DNA of 64,000 bases from Streptomyces sp. NBC_00536 (GCF_036346295.1 NZ_CP107819.1:7006001-7070000), one strand, 5' to 3'. Positions 51,358 through 60,422 are shown, counted from the stretch's first letter. A program made the numbers and translations. Notes: generated from the letters alone by a model not told the origin.

Positions 51358-52713
51358 GTGCGGCTGACGATCCTCGGCGGGGGCGGTTTCCGGGTCCCCC
51401 TGGTGTACGGGGCCCTGCTCGGCGACCACGCCGAGGGCCGGGTGACCCACGTGACCCTCTACGACGCCGACCCCGGCCGGCTCGCCGCCATGGCCCGGGT
51501 GCTCGCGGACCAGGCCGCGGCCGCCGGGGTGCCCGACGCGCCGGAGGTGACCGCGACCAAGGACCTCGACGAGGCCTTGCGCGGGGCCGACTTCATCTTC
51601 TCCGCGATCCGCGTCGGCGGCCTCGACGGACGCGCCACGGACGAGCGGGTCGCCCTGGCCGAGGGAGTGCTGGGGCAGGAGACGGTCGGCGCGGGCGGGA
51701 TCGCGTACGGCCTGCGCACGGTGCCGGTGGCGCGGGAGATCGCCCGCCGTGTCGCGCGCAGCGCCCCGGACGCCTGGGTCATCAACTTCACCAATCCGGC
51801 CGGACTGGTCACCGAAGCCATGGCCGAGGAGCTGGGCGACCGGGTCATCGGGATCTGCGACTCCCCGGTGGGCCTCGGGCGCCGCATCGCCCGGCTGCTG
51901 GGCGCCCGCCCCGAGGAGGCCTGGATCGACTACGTCGGCCTCAACCACCTCGGCTGGGTCCGCGGTCTGCACATCGGCGGCCGCGACGAACTGCCCCGGC
52001 TGCTGGCCGACACCGCCGCCCTGGAGTCCTTCGAGGAGGGCCGGCTCTTCGGCGCCGAGTGGCTGCGCTCGCTCGGCGCCATCCCGAACGAGTACCTGCA
52101 CTACTACTACTTCAACCGCGAGACGGTACGGGCCTACCAGGAAGCCGAGCAGACCCGCGGCGCCTTCCTGCGCGACCAGCAGCGCGCCTTCTACGCCGAG
52201 GCCGGGCGCCCCGGGCAGCCAGCCGGGGCCGCGCTGGACGCGTGGGACCGTACCCGGGCCGAGCGCGAGGCCACCTACATGGCCGAGAACCGGGAGGCGG
52301 CGGGCGCCGGGGACCGCGAGGAGAGCGACCTGGAGTCCGGCGGCTACGAGAAGGTGGCCCTCGCGCTGATGCGGGCCATCGCCCGCGACGAGCGCACCAC
52401 CCTCATCCTCAACGTCCCCAACCGCACCACCCTGGCGGTGCTCGACGCGCGCGCCGTCATCGAGGTGCCCTGCCTGGTCGACGCCAACGGCGCGCACCCG
52501 GTGGCCGTCGACCCGCTGCCCTACCACGCGGTGGGGCTGGTCACCTCGGTCAAGGCGGTCGAGCGGGCGGTCCTGGCGGCGGCCGCCGCCGGCTCCCGCC
52601 GGGACGCGGTCAAGGCCTTCGCGCTGCACCCGCTCGTGGACTCGGTGGCGGTGGCCCGGCGGCTGCTCGACGGGTACGTGCAGGAGCACCCGGGGCTGGC
52701 CTACCTGCGCTGA
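51358..52713 (+). CDS. Family-4 glycoside hydrolase (6-phospho-beta-glucosidase-like)
   Basis: This is a 451-residue enzyme. The NAD-binding start MRLTILGGGGFRVPLVYGAL includes the GxGxF motif. VINFTNPAGLVTEAM, ICDSPVGLGRRI, the metal-ligand Cys and His (ICDS, GLNHLGW) and YHYYYFNRET-like HYYYFNRETV fit GH4. These enzymes use NAD+ and Mn2+ to cleave glycosidic bonds by redox chemistry. No PTS or sugar permease gene is adjacent, so a phosphorylated substrate is uncertain. GTG start after GAAGGGCGGTAGGGC. Confidence 0.9.
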   Translation: MRLTILGGGGFRVPLVYGALLGDHAEGRVTHVTLYDADPGRLAAMARVLADQAAAAGVPDAPEVTATKDLDEALRGADFIFSAIRVGGLDGRATDERVALAEGVLGQETVGAGGIAYGLRTVPVAREIARRVARSAPDAWVINFTNPAGLVTEAMAEELGDRVIGICDSPVGLGRRIARLLGARPEEAWIDYVGLNHLGWVRGLHIGGRDELPRLLADTAALESFEEGRLFGAEWLRSLGAIPNEYLHYYYFNRETVRAYQEAEQTRGAFLRDQQRAFYAEAGRPGQPAGAALDAWDRTRAEREATYMAENREAAGAGDREESDLESGGYEKVALALMRAIARDERTTLILNVPNRTTLAVLDARAVIEVPCLVDANGAHPVAVDPLPYHAVGLVTSVKAVERAVLAAAAAGSRRDAVKAFALHPLVDSVAVARRLLDGYVQEHPGLAYLR

Positions 52714-52797
52714 TCCCGCGAGCCGGTCCCGCCGGGGGTGACCCGTTCGGCCCCGCGCCGCATGCGGCCGGGCGGCGGCGCTGTGAGAGTGCGAGAT

Positions 52798-54858
52798 GTG
52801 ACCACAGCCCCCGCGATAGCCGCCGCGCCGCCCCTGCTCGACCGGAGGCGGCGCAACGTCATCTTCGGCACGATCATGCTGGGCGTGCTGCTGGCCGCGC
52901 TCGACCAGACCATCGTGGGCACCGCCCTGCCCACGATCGTGGCGGATCTCGGCGGCGCGGCCCACATGTCGTGGGTGGTCACCTCGTACCTGCTCGCGGA
53001 GACCGTCGCCACCGTGCTGGTGGGCAAGTTCGGCGACCTCTTCGGCCGGAAGGTGATCTTCCAGATCTCCGCGGTCATCTTCATCACCGGCTCGTTCCTG
53101 TGCGGCCTCGCGGGCAACATGACCCTGCTCATCCTGTGGCGGGGCGTGCAGGGCATCGGCGCGGGCGGCCTGATGGTCACCTCCATGGCACTGATCGCCG
53201 ATGTGGTGCCGCTGCGCGAACGCGGCAAGTACCAGGGCGCGATCGGCGCGGTGTTCGGCGTCGCGACGGTCATCGGACCGCTGCTGGGCGGGCTGTTCAC
53301 CGACCACCTCAGCTGGCGCTGGGCGTTCTACGTCAATGTGCCGATCGCGATCCTGGTCGTGGTGGCGGCCGCCCGTACGATCCCCTCGGTACGCTCGGGC
53401 GCGCGTCCGGCCATCGACTACCTCGGCATCGCGCTGGTCGCGATCGGCGCCAGCGCGCTGATCCTGGGCACCAGTTGGGGCGGCAACGAATACGGCTGGA
53501 GCTCGCCCGTCATCATCGGGCTCTTCGTGGGCGGGGTGGCCGCGCTCGCCCTGTTCTGCCTCGCCGAGACCCGGGCGGCCGAACCGATGCTGCCCATGCG
53601 GCTGTTCGGGAACCCGGTCTTCACGGTGTGCTCCGTCCTGAGCTTCGTCGTCGGCTTCGCGATGCTCGGCGCGATGACCTTCCTGCCGACCTACCTCCAG
53701 TACGTGGACGGGGATTCGGCCACGATCTCCGGCGTACGGACCCTGCCGCTGGTCATCGGCCTGCTGATCGCCTCCGTCTTCAGCGGCAACGTCACCAGCA
53801 AGACCGGCCGGTACCGGATCTTCCCCATCGTGGGCTCCCTGGTCATGGGCGTCGGGCTCTTCCTGCTGTCCCGGATGGGCCCCGGGAGCGGCGTCGCCCT
53901 CGAATCGCTCTACATGTTCGTGCTCGGCGTCGGCATCGGTCTGTGCATGCAGGTGCTGACGATCGCCGTGCAGAACACCGTGGACTACGCCGACCTCGGC
54001 ACCGCCACCTCCGGCGTCACCTTCTTCCGCACCCTGGGCAGCGCCTTCGGGACCGCGGTGTTCGGCACCCTCTACGCCAACAGCCTGAAGCCCGCCCTGA
54101 CTTCAGGCGTGACCGAGGCTGCCCGGGCCACGGGCGGCGATCCGGCGACGATCGGCGCCGCGGCGCAGAGCCCGCACGGCGTGCACGGCCTGGACCCGGC
54201 GGCGGCCGCCCCGGTGATCGACGCGTACGCGGACGCGCTGCACACGGTGTTCCTGTGGACGGTCCCGGTCGCCGTGGTCGGCTTCGTCGTCGCCCTCTTC
54301 CTCAAGCAGGTCGCGCTGCGCGACACCGCCCGGGCCGGCTCGACCGACATGGGCGACGGATTCGCCTCGCCGGCCACCGCCTCGGGGGACTCTGCCAAAC
54401 TGCTCGAACTCGCCGTGGGCAAACTCGTCCGCACCATGGGCCCGGAGCAGGCGCGGTCCATCGTGAACGGCTCCGACACCCGGCTCGACATGGCGGGCGC
54501 CTGGGCGGTGATGCAGGTGGACCTGCTGACCCGCACGGTCGGCCACGCCAGCCTCGGCCTGATCGCCTCGCGCCGCTCGCTGCCCCCGGAGGTGCTGGTT
54601 CCCGTCTTCGACCGGATGGTCGAGGAGGGCTACCTGACGCGCGAGGGCGCCTTCTTCTCGCACACCCCGGCCGGGGCGCGCGAGGCCGCGGTCATCTCCG
54701 GGGCCTGGGCCGACTGGCTCGGCGACCAGCTGGAGCGCGACCGGGGCCGCCCGCGCAGCGCCGAGCTGCGGGTGGCGGCCGACGCGATCGCGAAGCGGCT
54801 GCTGGCGGAGGACCTGGGCGAGGGCAACTTCGCGCCGCGGTCGGTGGTGCGGGCCTAG
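52798..54858 (+). CDS. DHA2-family MFS efflux transporter with C-terminal cytosolic domain
   Basis: This is a 686-residue protein. It has about fourteen membrane helices in the EmrB/QacA order, with motif LDQTIVGTALPTIVADLGG, GDLFGRK and RGVQGIGAGGLMV. After the last helix (TVPVAVVGFVVALFLKQVAL) comes a ~160-residue cytosolic region (EQARSIVNGSDTRLDMAGAW, LIASRRSLPPEVLVPVFDRM, EEGYLTREGAFFSHTPAGAR). The latter part looks like a MarR-like winged helix. The upstream GTG (52798) is chosen for the GTGCGAGAT context. It exports drugs or metabolites by proton antiport; the C-terminal extension is likely regulatory. Confidence 0.9.
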   Translation: MTTAPAIAAAPPLLDRRRRNVIFGTIMLGVLLAALDQTIVGTALPTIVADLGGAAHMSWVVTSYLLAETVATVLVGKFGDLFGRKVIFQISAVIFITGSFLCGLAGNMTLLILWRGVQGIGAGGLMVTSMALIADVVPLRERGKYQGAIGAVFGVATVIGPLLGGLFTDHLSWRWAFYVNVPIAILVVVAAARTIPSVRSGARPAIDYLGIALVAIGASALILGTSWGGNEYGWSSPVIIGLFVGGVAALALFCLAETRAAEPMLPMRLFGNPVFTVCSVLSFVVGFAMLGAMTFLPTYLQYVDGDSATISGVRTLPLVIGLLIASVFSGNVTSKTGRYRIFPIVGSLVMGVGLFLLSRMGPGSGVALESLYMFVLGVGIGLCMQVLTIAVQNTVDYADLGTATSGVTFFRTLGSAFGTAVFGTLYANSLKPALTSGVTEAARATGGDPATIGAAAQSPHGVHGLDPAAAAPVIDAYADALHTVFLWTVPVAVVGFVVALFLKQVALRDTARAGSTDMGDGFASPATASGDSAKLLELAVGKLVRTMGPEQARSIVNGSDTRLDMAGAWAVMQVDLLTRTVGHASLGLIASRRSLPPEVLVPVFDRMVEEGYLTREGAFFSHTPAGAREAAVISGAWADWLGDQLERDRGRPRSAELRVAADAIAKRLLAEDLGEGNFAPRSVVRA

Positions 54859-54882
54859 CGCCGGGGCCGTGTCCCCGTGGGG

Positions 54883-55407
54883 TCAGTGCGGGGGTGCGAT
54901 CGGATAGTCGTACGAGGGGACGGGTGGGGCCGGTGTGACCGGCGGGAGCGCGGCCGGGTCCGGGCGCCACGTGCGCAGGACGGCGGCCGTCGGCGCGTAG
55001 AGCGCGGCCGGGACCGCGGCCGGAGCGAACCATTCCCACCGGACGATCTTGTCCGGCTCGGTCACCACCGGGGTGCCTTCCGCGGCCTCGGTCACCGCGG
55101 CCGCCGTCAGCCGGGTCAGCCCCGCCGTCGTGTCGATCCGGACGCCCAGGACGCGTACGGCGTCGGGGGCCACCCGCAGATCCGTTTCCTCGGCCAGTTC
55201 CCGCGCGGCGGCCCCCTCGAAGCCCTCACCGGGGTCGACCTTGCCGCCGGGCAGTTCCCACCGCCCGTCGTGCGCCTGGCCGAGCAGGATCCGGCCGTCG
55301 GGGGCCAGCACGATCAGGCCGACCCCGACGACGGCGTTCGGCCGGGGGACGGCCCGGGCGGGGTGTGCGGGCTGTGCGGGCTGGGGGTGCGGGTGCGGTG
55401 TGGTCAT
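54883..55407 (-). CDS. Nudix hydrolase
   Basis: This is a 174-residue protein. The Nudix box reads GGKVDPGEGFEGAAARELAE ETD, with the catalytic Glu cluster (REL-x-EE). N-terminal His/Pro-rich leader, C-terminal Pro-rich tail. MutT-type enzymes cleave nucleoside-diphosphate-linked compounds such as oxidised nucleotides. The start overlaps the XRE-cupin gene's stop by 4 bases, so the two form an operon. Confidence 0.9.
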   Translation of the reverse strand: MTTPHPHPQPAQPAHPARAVPRPNAVVGVGLIVLAPDGRILLGQAHDGRWELPGGKVDPGEGFEGAAARELAEETDLRVAPDAVRVLGVRIDTTAGLTRLTAAAVTEAAEGTPVVTEPDKIVRWEWFAPAAVPAALYAPTAAVLRTWRPDPAALPPVTPAPPVPSYDYPIAPPH

Positions 55408-56054
55408 GACGCGTCCTTCTCGCGGGCGGCGGGCCGGGCCCGTACGTGGATCCGCTCGCCCTGGGGCCCGAAGAGGCTCAGGTACTCGGTCGGCTGCGCG
55501 ACCGCGTTGAAGAAGGCGTGCGGGGTGCGGGTGTCGAACTCCGCCGCCTCCCCGGCGCCGAGGACGAGATCGTGGTCGCCGAGGACCAGCCGCAGCCGTC
55601 CGGACAGGACGTACAGCCATTCGTAGCCCTCGTGCACGCCCAGTCGCGGCTGGGCCACCTGCTCGGTGGCGGGCGGGAGGATCTGTTTGAAGGCGTGCAC
55701 CCCGCCGAAGTTCCGGGTCAGCGGGATGTACGTCGTCCCGTGCCGGACGAAGGGGCGCGGGCGGACCCGCGGATCCCCGGTGTCGGGGGCGCCGACCAGC
55801 TCGTCCAGCGCGACGCGGTGGGCCTTCGCCAGCGGCAGCAGCAGCTCCAGGGTGGGCCGGCGCCGTCCGGACTCCAGCCGGGAGAGCGTGGAGATCGAGA
55901 TTCCGGTCGCTTCGCTGAGCTGGGCGAGAGTGGTCCCGCGTTCCTGCCGCAGCGTGCGCAGGCGGGGGCCCACGGTGGTGAGCACCCGGGCGAAGTCCTC
56001 TTCGCCCTCACCTTCAGCGGTTACTTGGGGTTCGTCGATCTGAGCGGCAGCCAT
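55404..56054 (-). CDS. XRE-cupin transcriptional regulator
   Basis: This is a 216-residue protein. The HTH covers ~30-85 (LRTLRQERGTTLAQLSEATG, SISTLSRLESGRRRPTLELL). The cupin_2 domain follows from ~120 (QPRLGVHEGYEWLYVLSGRL, LGAGEAAEFDTRTPHAFFNA). ATG 56054 is chosen because a longer in-frame start (56090) would place the TTGCCG-GTT-CGGCAA operator inside the coding region. It probably senses a small ligand and controls the Nudix gene and itself. Confidence 0.89.
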   Translation of the reverse strand: MAAAQIDEPQVTAEGEGEEDFARVLTTVGPRLRTLRQERGTTLAQLSEATGISISTLSRLESGRRRPTLELLLPLAKAHRVALDELVGAPDTGDPRVRPRPFVRHGTTYIPLTRNFGGVHAFKQILPPATEQVAQPRLGVHEGYEWLYVLSGRLRLVLGDHDLVLGAGEAAEFDTRTPHAFFNAVAQPTEYLSLFGPQGERIHVRARPAAREKDAS

Positions 56055-56062
56055 GATCCCAT

Positions 56063-56077
56063 TTGCCGGTTCGGCAA
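56063..56077. promoter_or_regulatory. Putative operator (TTGCCG-GTT-CGGCAA)
   Basis: A perfect 6+6-bp inverted repeat lies 9 bases upstream of the XRE-cupin start codon, with a TTGACA box (56085-56090, leftward) 8 bases beyond. It sits where autorepression would block the promoter. Confidence 0.65.
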
Positions 56078-56235
56078 CATCATTTGTCAAGCGGGAATCG
56101 GGGCGGCGGGGGCCGGTCGGGCCCGAGGGGTTCGACCGGGCGCTCGCTCAACTGTGCGGGTTTCGCCCGGCCCCCGCCCGTGCAGGCTCTGGGCGGTCTG
56201 ATCGTCGTACAGCACCTTCGGCTCAGGGGGACGCA

Positions 56236-57810
56236 ATGGCACATGTGCTGGTCATCGGGGGCGGCGTCGGAGGGCTGGCCACCGCCTTGCTGGCGGCGCG
56301 GCACGGACACACGGCCGAGGTGTTCGAACGGGACAGCCGGGCCCCGGGCACCGCCCTGGACCGGGACTTCTTCGGCTGGCAGCGGCCCTCCGTACCGCAG
56401 GCGACCCAGCCCCACGTCCTGCTCGGGGCGGCGCGCAACCTGCTGCGCGCCGACCTGCCGGACGTCCACCGGGAGATGCTCCGCCTCGGCGCGCGGGAGC
56501 GGCACGAACTGGACTGGTTCGAGGAACGCCCGCCCGCCCGGCCCGGGGACGACGACCTCGTCATGCTCCAGGCCCGGCGCATCGTGCTGGAGAGCGCCCT
56601 GGCCACGGCCCTGCGCGGGGAGCCCCGGGTGGTCGCGCGGTACGGCGAGCCGGTCACCGGGCTGCTGACGGAGCGCGGGAGCGGGGCGGCGGCCGGACCG
56701 GGAGCGGGGTCCGTGCCCGGGCCCGCCGCTGCCGCGGACGCCGTACGGGTGACGGGGGTGGAAACGGCGCTGGGGGAGTACGAGGGCGATCTCGTCGTCG
56801 ACGCGGGCGGCCGGCGCGGGGGCGCCGCGCGCTGGCTGGCGCGGGCGGGCTGCCGTCCGGCCGTCGTGGAGCGCCACCGCACGGGGCTCGCCTACTTCTG
56901 CCGCTGGTACCGGCTGCCCCAGGGGCGCGCGGACGGGCCGCGCCGCCCGTGGACGGTGACCGGAGGCGCCTTCGCCGGATGCGCGGTCTTCCCCGCCGAC
57001 AACCGGGTGTTCGCGGTCACGCTGTTCGTCCACACGCAGGACACCACCCGCTCCGCGCTGCGCGATCCGGCCGTCTTCGAGGCCGCCGCCCGGGCCTTCC
57101 CGCCCGGCGAGGCCTGGCTGGCGCTGGGCGCCGAACCGCTCTCCGGGGTCATGGCCACGGCGGGCCTGGACAACCGGTGGAGCGCGCTGGTCGACGAACG
57201 GGGGCCGGTGGTCAGCGGGATCGTGCCGATCGGGGACGCGATCACCCACACGAACCCGACCCTGGGCCAGGGCACCTCGCTCGCCCTGTGGGCCGCGTTG
57301 CGGGTGGCCCGTACGGCGCACCGCGACCCGGGGTCGGCGCGGTACGCCGCCGGGCACCACGCGTGGGCGGTGCGCACGCTCAAGCCGTGGTTCGACTTCC
57401 AGGTGGTGGCGGACACGGCCATCGGGGAGCGCTTCGCGACCCGGGCCGGGCGCACCGGTACGGCGCGGGAGATGGCCGCGCTCTTCGACTGCGCCCTGGA
57501 CGACCCGGAGGTGATGCGGGCCCGGGCGCGGGTCCGGCACCTGGCCGTCCCGCCGGAGCGGGCCTACGCCGACCCGGAGATCCGGGCCAGGGTCGCGCGC
57601 TGGCTGGCGCGGCACCCGGACTACGTGCCGAACGTGGCCGGCCCGGACCGCGCGGAGTGGGAGGAACTCACCTCGGGGCCCGCGTCATCGGGCGCGCCGT
57701 CCGCCGGGTCGTCCACCGGACCGTCCGCCGGGTCGTCCCGTACGTCGTTCCCCGCGTCGTCCCGTACGTCGTCACCCGCGGCGCCGTTCACGCTGCCGCT
57801 CACGTCGTAG
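56236..57810 (+). CDS. FAD-dependent monooxygenase-like oxidoreductase with a Ser/Thr/Pro tail
   Basis: This is a 524-residue flavoprotein with the Rossmann motif VLVIGGGVGGLATALLAARH and VFERDSRAPG. LVVDAGGRRGGAARWLARAG and the second motif SGIVPIGDAITHTNPTLGQG (GD-type) follow. It resembles tryptophan-halogenase-like or FAD hydroxylase relatives, but I do not see the halogenase Lys/WxWxIP pattern. The C-terminal ~35 residues are a low-complexity Ser/Thr/Pro tail encoded by short DNA repeats. It is divergent from the XRE-cupin/Nudix operon, whose operator region may also serve it. Confidence 0.85.
   Translation: MAHVLVIGGGVGGLATALLAARHGHTAEVFERDSRAPGTALDRDFFGWQRPSVPQATQPHVLLGAARNLLRADLPDVHREMLRLGARERHELDWFEERPPARPGDDDLVMLQARRIVLESALATALRGEPRVVARYGEPVTGLLTERGSGAAAGPGAGSVPGPAAAADAVRVTGVETALGEYEGDLVVDAGGRRGGAARWLARAGCRPAVVERHRTGLAYFCRWYRLPQGRADGPRRPWTVTGGAFAGCAVFPADNRVFAVTLFVHTQDTTRSALRDPAVFEAAARAFPPGEAWLALGAEPLSGVMATAGLDNRWSALVDERGPVVSGIVPIGDAITHTNPTLGQGTSLALWAALRVARTAHRDPGSARYAAGHHAWAVRTLKPWFDFQVVADTAIGERFATRAGRTGTAREMAALFDCALDDPEVMRARARVRHLAVPPERAYADPEIRARVARWLARHPDYVPNVAGPDRAEWEELTSGPASSGAPSAGSSTGPSAGSSRTSFPASSRTSSPAAPFTLPLTS
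57697..57773. repeat. Short direct repeats encoding the monooxygenase tail
   Basis: CCGTCCGCCGGGTCGTCC occurs at 57697-57714 and 57721-57738. TCGTCCCGTACGTCGT recurs near 57733 and 57757. Together they encode the Ser/Thr-rich C-terminus. Confidence 0.8.
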
Positions 57811-58870
57811 TGAGCCCGAGCACCTCGGCCAGGTCGTAGCCGACGACCTCCTCCAGCTGGGCGTACGTACAGCTCTCCGGCACCCGGTCGGGCCGCCAGC
57901 GGCGGAACTGGGCGGTGTGCCGGAAGCGGTCGCCCTCCATGTGGTCGTAGGCCACTTCCACCACGCGTTCGGGACGCAGCGGTACCCAGGAGAGGTCCTT
58001 CTTGCCCGTCCAGCGGCTCTGCGCGCCGGGCAGCCGGGCGCTCTCGTGGGCGGACTCCTCGGCCCAGGCGGCCCAGGGATGGCCCGCGGGGTCCGGCATG
58101 CGCAGGGGTGCGAGTTCCTCCACCAGTTCGGCGCGGCGCTTCATCGGGAAGGCGGCGCAGACGCCCACGTGCTGGAGCGTGCCGTGCTCGTCGTGGAGGC
58201 CGAGGAGCAGCGATCCGACAATCGGACCGCTCTTGTGGAAACGGAATCCCGCGACGACGGCGTCGGCCGTACGCTCGTGCTTGATCTTGAACATGAGGCG
58301 GGCATCGGGCCGGTAGGGCAGATCGAGCGGTTTGGCGATCACCCCGTCGAGCCCGGCGCCCTCGAACCGCTCGAACCATTCCCGCGCCAGTGCGGGGTCG
58401 GTGGTCGCGGGCGCGAGATGGATGGGGGGACGGGCCGTGGACAGGGCTTCGGTGAGTGCGGTGCGCCGGTCGGCGAGCGGGGTGTCGAGGAAGGCCTCGT
58501 CGCCGAGCGCGAGCAGGTCGAAGGCGATGAAGCTGGCCGGGGTCGCACCGGCCAGAAGGGTGACGCGGGACTGCGCGGGGTGGATGCGTTCGGTCAGCCG
58601 GTCGAAGTCCAGCCGCCCGCCCTGAACGATCACGATCTCCCCGTCCACCACGCAGCGCGGGGGCAGGTTCTGCTTGAGGGCCGTCACCAGTTCGGGGAAG
58701 TAGCGGGTCAGGGACTTGCCGGTGCGGCTGCCGATCTCGACCTCGTCCCCGTCGCGGTGGACGATGGCCCGGAAGCCGTCCCACTTCGCCTCGTACTGCA
58801 TGCCCGCGGGAATCCTGGCCACGGACTTCGCGAGCATCGGCTTCACGGGAGGCATCACGGGCAGATCCAT
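57800..58870 (-). CDS. ATP-dependent DNA ligase (LigC type)
   Basis: This is a 356-residue ligase. Motif I lies in YEAKWDGFR, with the adenylated Lys29. Motif III (FIAFDLLALG), IV (GLDGVIAKP) and V (LMFKIKH) are clear, followed by an OB-fold with GVCAAFPMKRRAEL. It lacks the polymerase and nuclease domains of full LigD and matches stand-alone LigC proteins used in mycobacterial and streptomycete end-joining or base-excision repair. It converges on the FAD enzyme with an 11-base overlap and is divergent from the LigD-polymerase-like gene. Confidence 0.92.
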   Translation of the reverse strand: MDLPVMPPVKPMLAKSVARIPAGMQYEAKWDGFRAIVHRDGDEVEIGSRTGKSLTRYFPELVTALKQNLPPRCVVDGEIVIVQGGRLDFDRLTERIHPAQSRVTLLAGATPASFIAFDLLALGDEAFLDTPLADRRTALTEALSTARPPIHLAPATTDPALAREWFERFEGAGLDGVIAKPLDLPYRPDARLMFKIKHERTADAVVAGFRFHKSGPIVGSLLLGLHDEHGTLQHVGVCAAFPMKRRAELVEELAPLRMPDPAGHPWAAWAEESAHESARLPGAQSRWTGKKDLSWVPLRPERVVEVAYDHMEGDRFRHTAQFRRWRPDRVPESCTYAQLEEVVGYDLAEVLGLTTT

Positions 58871-58944
58871 GGTCCGATTCTGCGGCGGTACGTCCGTGCT
58901 CGCCCGGTGTGCGAGGTGTGCCCGGCCCGCCTACCGTGGCGCAC

Positions 58945-59964
58945 ATGGGTGCTGCGGGCAGTGCGATCGAGCTGGAAGCGGGCGGGCGGGCCGTACGGCT
59001 GTCGAGCCCGGACAAGATCTACTTTCCCGAGCGCGGCCTGACCAAGCTGGACGTGGCCCGGTACTACCTGGCCGTGGCGGAGGGCATCACGCGCGCCCTG
59101 CGCGACCGGCCGACGACCCTGGAGCGCTTCCCGGACGGGGTGGAGGGCGAGTCCTTCTTCCAGAAGCGCGCGCCGAAGAACCTGCCCGACTGGATCCCGA
59201 CCGCCCACATCGCCTTCCCCAGCGGTCGGACGGCCGATGAGATCTGCCCGACCGAACCGGCCGCCGTGCTGTGGGCCGCGAACCTCGGCTGCCTGACCTT
59301 CCACCCGTGGCCGGTGCGCCGTACGGACACGGACCGTCCCGACGAGCTGCGCATCGACCTCGACCCGCAGCCGGGGACGGACTACCACCACGCGGTGGCG
59401 GCGGCCCACGAGCTGCGCGCGCTCCTGGAGGAACTGGGGCTGCGCGGCTGGCCCAAGACCTCGGGCGGCCGGGGCCTGCACGTCTTCGTCCCGATCGAGC
59501 CCCGGTGGACGTTCACGGAGGTCCGGCGGTGCGCGATCGCCCTGGGCCGCGAGCTGGAGCGCCGGATGCCGGGCAAGGTCACCACGGCCTGGTGGAAGGA
59601 GGAGCGGGGCGAGCGGATCTTCGTCGACTACAACCAGACCGCGCGCGACCGCACCATCGCCTCGGCCTATTCCGTCCGCCCCCGACCCCACGCCCCGGTC
59701 TCCGCGCCCCTGCGCTGGGACGAGGTGGACGCGGCCGAACCGCGGGACTTCGACATCGTCACGATGCCGAAGCGTTACGCCGAACTCGGCGACGTCCACG
59801 CCGACATGGACGACCACGCCTTCAGCCTGGACCCCGTCCTGGCCCTGGCGGACCACGACGAACACGAGCGCGGCATGGGCGACATGCCCTATCCCCCGGA
59901 CTACCCGAAGATGCCGGGCGAACCGAAGCGCGTCCAGCCGAGCCGCGCCCGGCACGAGGACTGA
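58945..59964 (+). CDS. LigD-polymerase-domain protein (archaeo-eukaryotic primase-like)
   Basis: This is a 339-residue protein. The polymerase catalytic pair is in ELRIDLDPQPG (Asp138, Asp140), with the GRGLHVFVPI and KTSGG motifs typical of bacterial NHEJ primase-polymerases (PolDom/Prim-PolC). FFQKRAPKNLPDWIPTAHI near the N-terminus supports DNA binding. It fills gaps with ribo- or deoxyribonucleotides at breaks. Together with the divergent LigC gene it makes a stand-alone polymerase-ligase repair pair. No Ku gene is in the window. Confidence 0.93.
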   Translation: MGAAGSAIELEAGGRAVRLSSPDKIYFPERGLTKLDVARYYLAVAEGITRALRDRPTTLERFPDGVEGESFFQKRAPKNLPDWIPTAHIAFPSGRTADEICPTEPAAVLWAANLGCLTFHPWPVRRTDTDRPDELRIDLDPQPGTDYHHAVAAAHELRALLEELGLRGWPKTSGGRGLHVFVPIEPRWTFTEVRRCAIALGRELERRMPGKVTTAWWKEERGERIFVDYNQTARDRTIASAYSVRPRPHAPVSAPLRWDEVDAAEPRDFDIVTMPKRYAELGDVHADMDDHAFSLDPVLALADHDEHERGMGDMPYPPDYPKMPGEPKRVQPSRARHED

Positions 59965-60035
59965 CAGGAGGCGCTCCGCGGCGTTGTTGATCGGTCGTTG
60001 ATCGGACGTACATCGCGCGCGGTGAGGATCTGCGC

Positions 60036-60293
60036 ATGTCGATGAACACGAGCGAACGCACGGCGACGACGATGACGGACGTCTCTTGGTACGAACTGGC
60101 CCTCTGTGCGCAGACGGGCCCCGGCTTCTTCTTCCCGGAGCCCGGGTCCTCCCTGCGCGACGCGAAGCGGTTGTGCGGAGCGTGCGAAGGGCGGGTCGCG
60201 TGCCTGGAGTACGCCCTGGCCAACGACGAGCGCTTCGGCGTCTGGGGCGGCCTGTCGGAGGGTGAACGCCACGCGCTGCGCCCTCGCGGCTGA
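60036..60293 (+). CDS. WhiB-family (Wbl) iron-sulfur regulator
   Basis: This is an 85-residue protein. Four Cys (C24, C47, C50, C56) in the C-x22-C-x2-C-x5-C pattern would bind a [4Fe-4S] cluster. The Wbl turn motif lies in FGVWGGLSEGER, before a basic C-terminus. GAGGATCTGCGC precedes the ATG. Wbl proteins act as redox-sensitive co-regulators with sigma factors; the specific subfamily is not clear from this sequence. Confidence 0.92.
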   Translation: MSMNTSERTATTMTDVSWYELALCAQTGPGFFFPEPGSSLRDAKRLCGACEGRVACLEYALANDERFGVWGGLSEGERHALRPRG

Positions 60294-60344
60294 GTCACCG
60301 GCCGCCGGGGCCCGCCTCCCGGACCCGGCCCCCTGGGCCGGTCG

Positions 60345-60387
60345 CGACGATGCCCCGGCGGCGCGGGGCTCTGCCGGGGCATCGTCG
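60345..60387. terminator. Bidirectional terminator between the Wbl gene and the desaturase
   Basis: A long GC-rich stem (CGACGATGCCCCGGC / GCCGGGGCATCGTCG) lies between the two convergent genes. Confidence 0.8.
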
Positions 60388-60422
60388 TCGTTCCCGCTCC
60401 GCGGGCGCGCCAGGGGCGGGGA

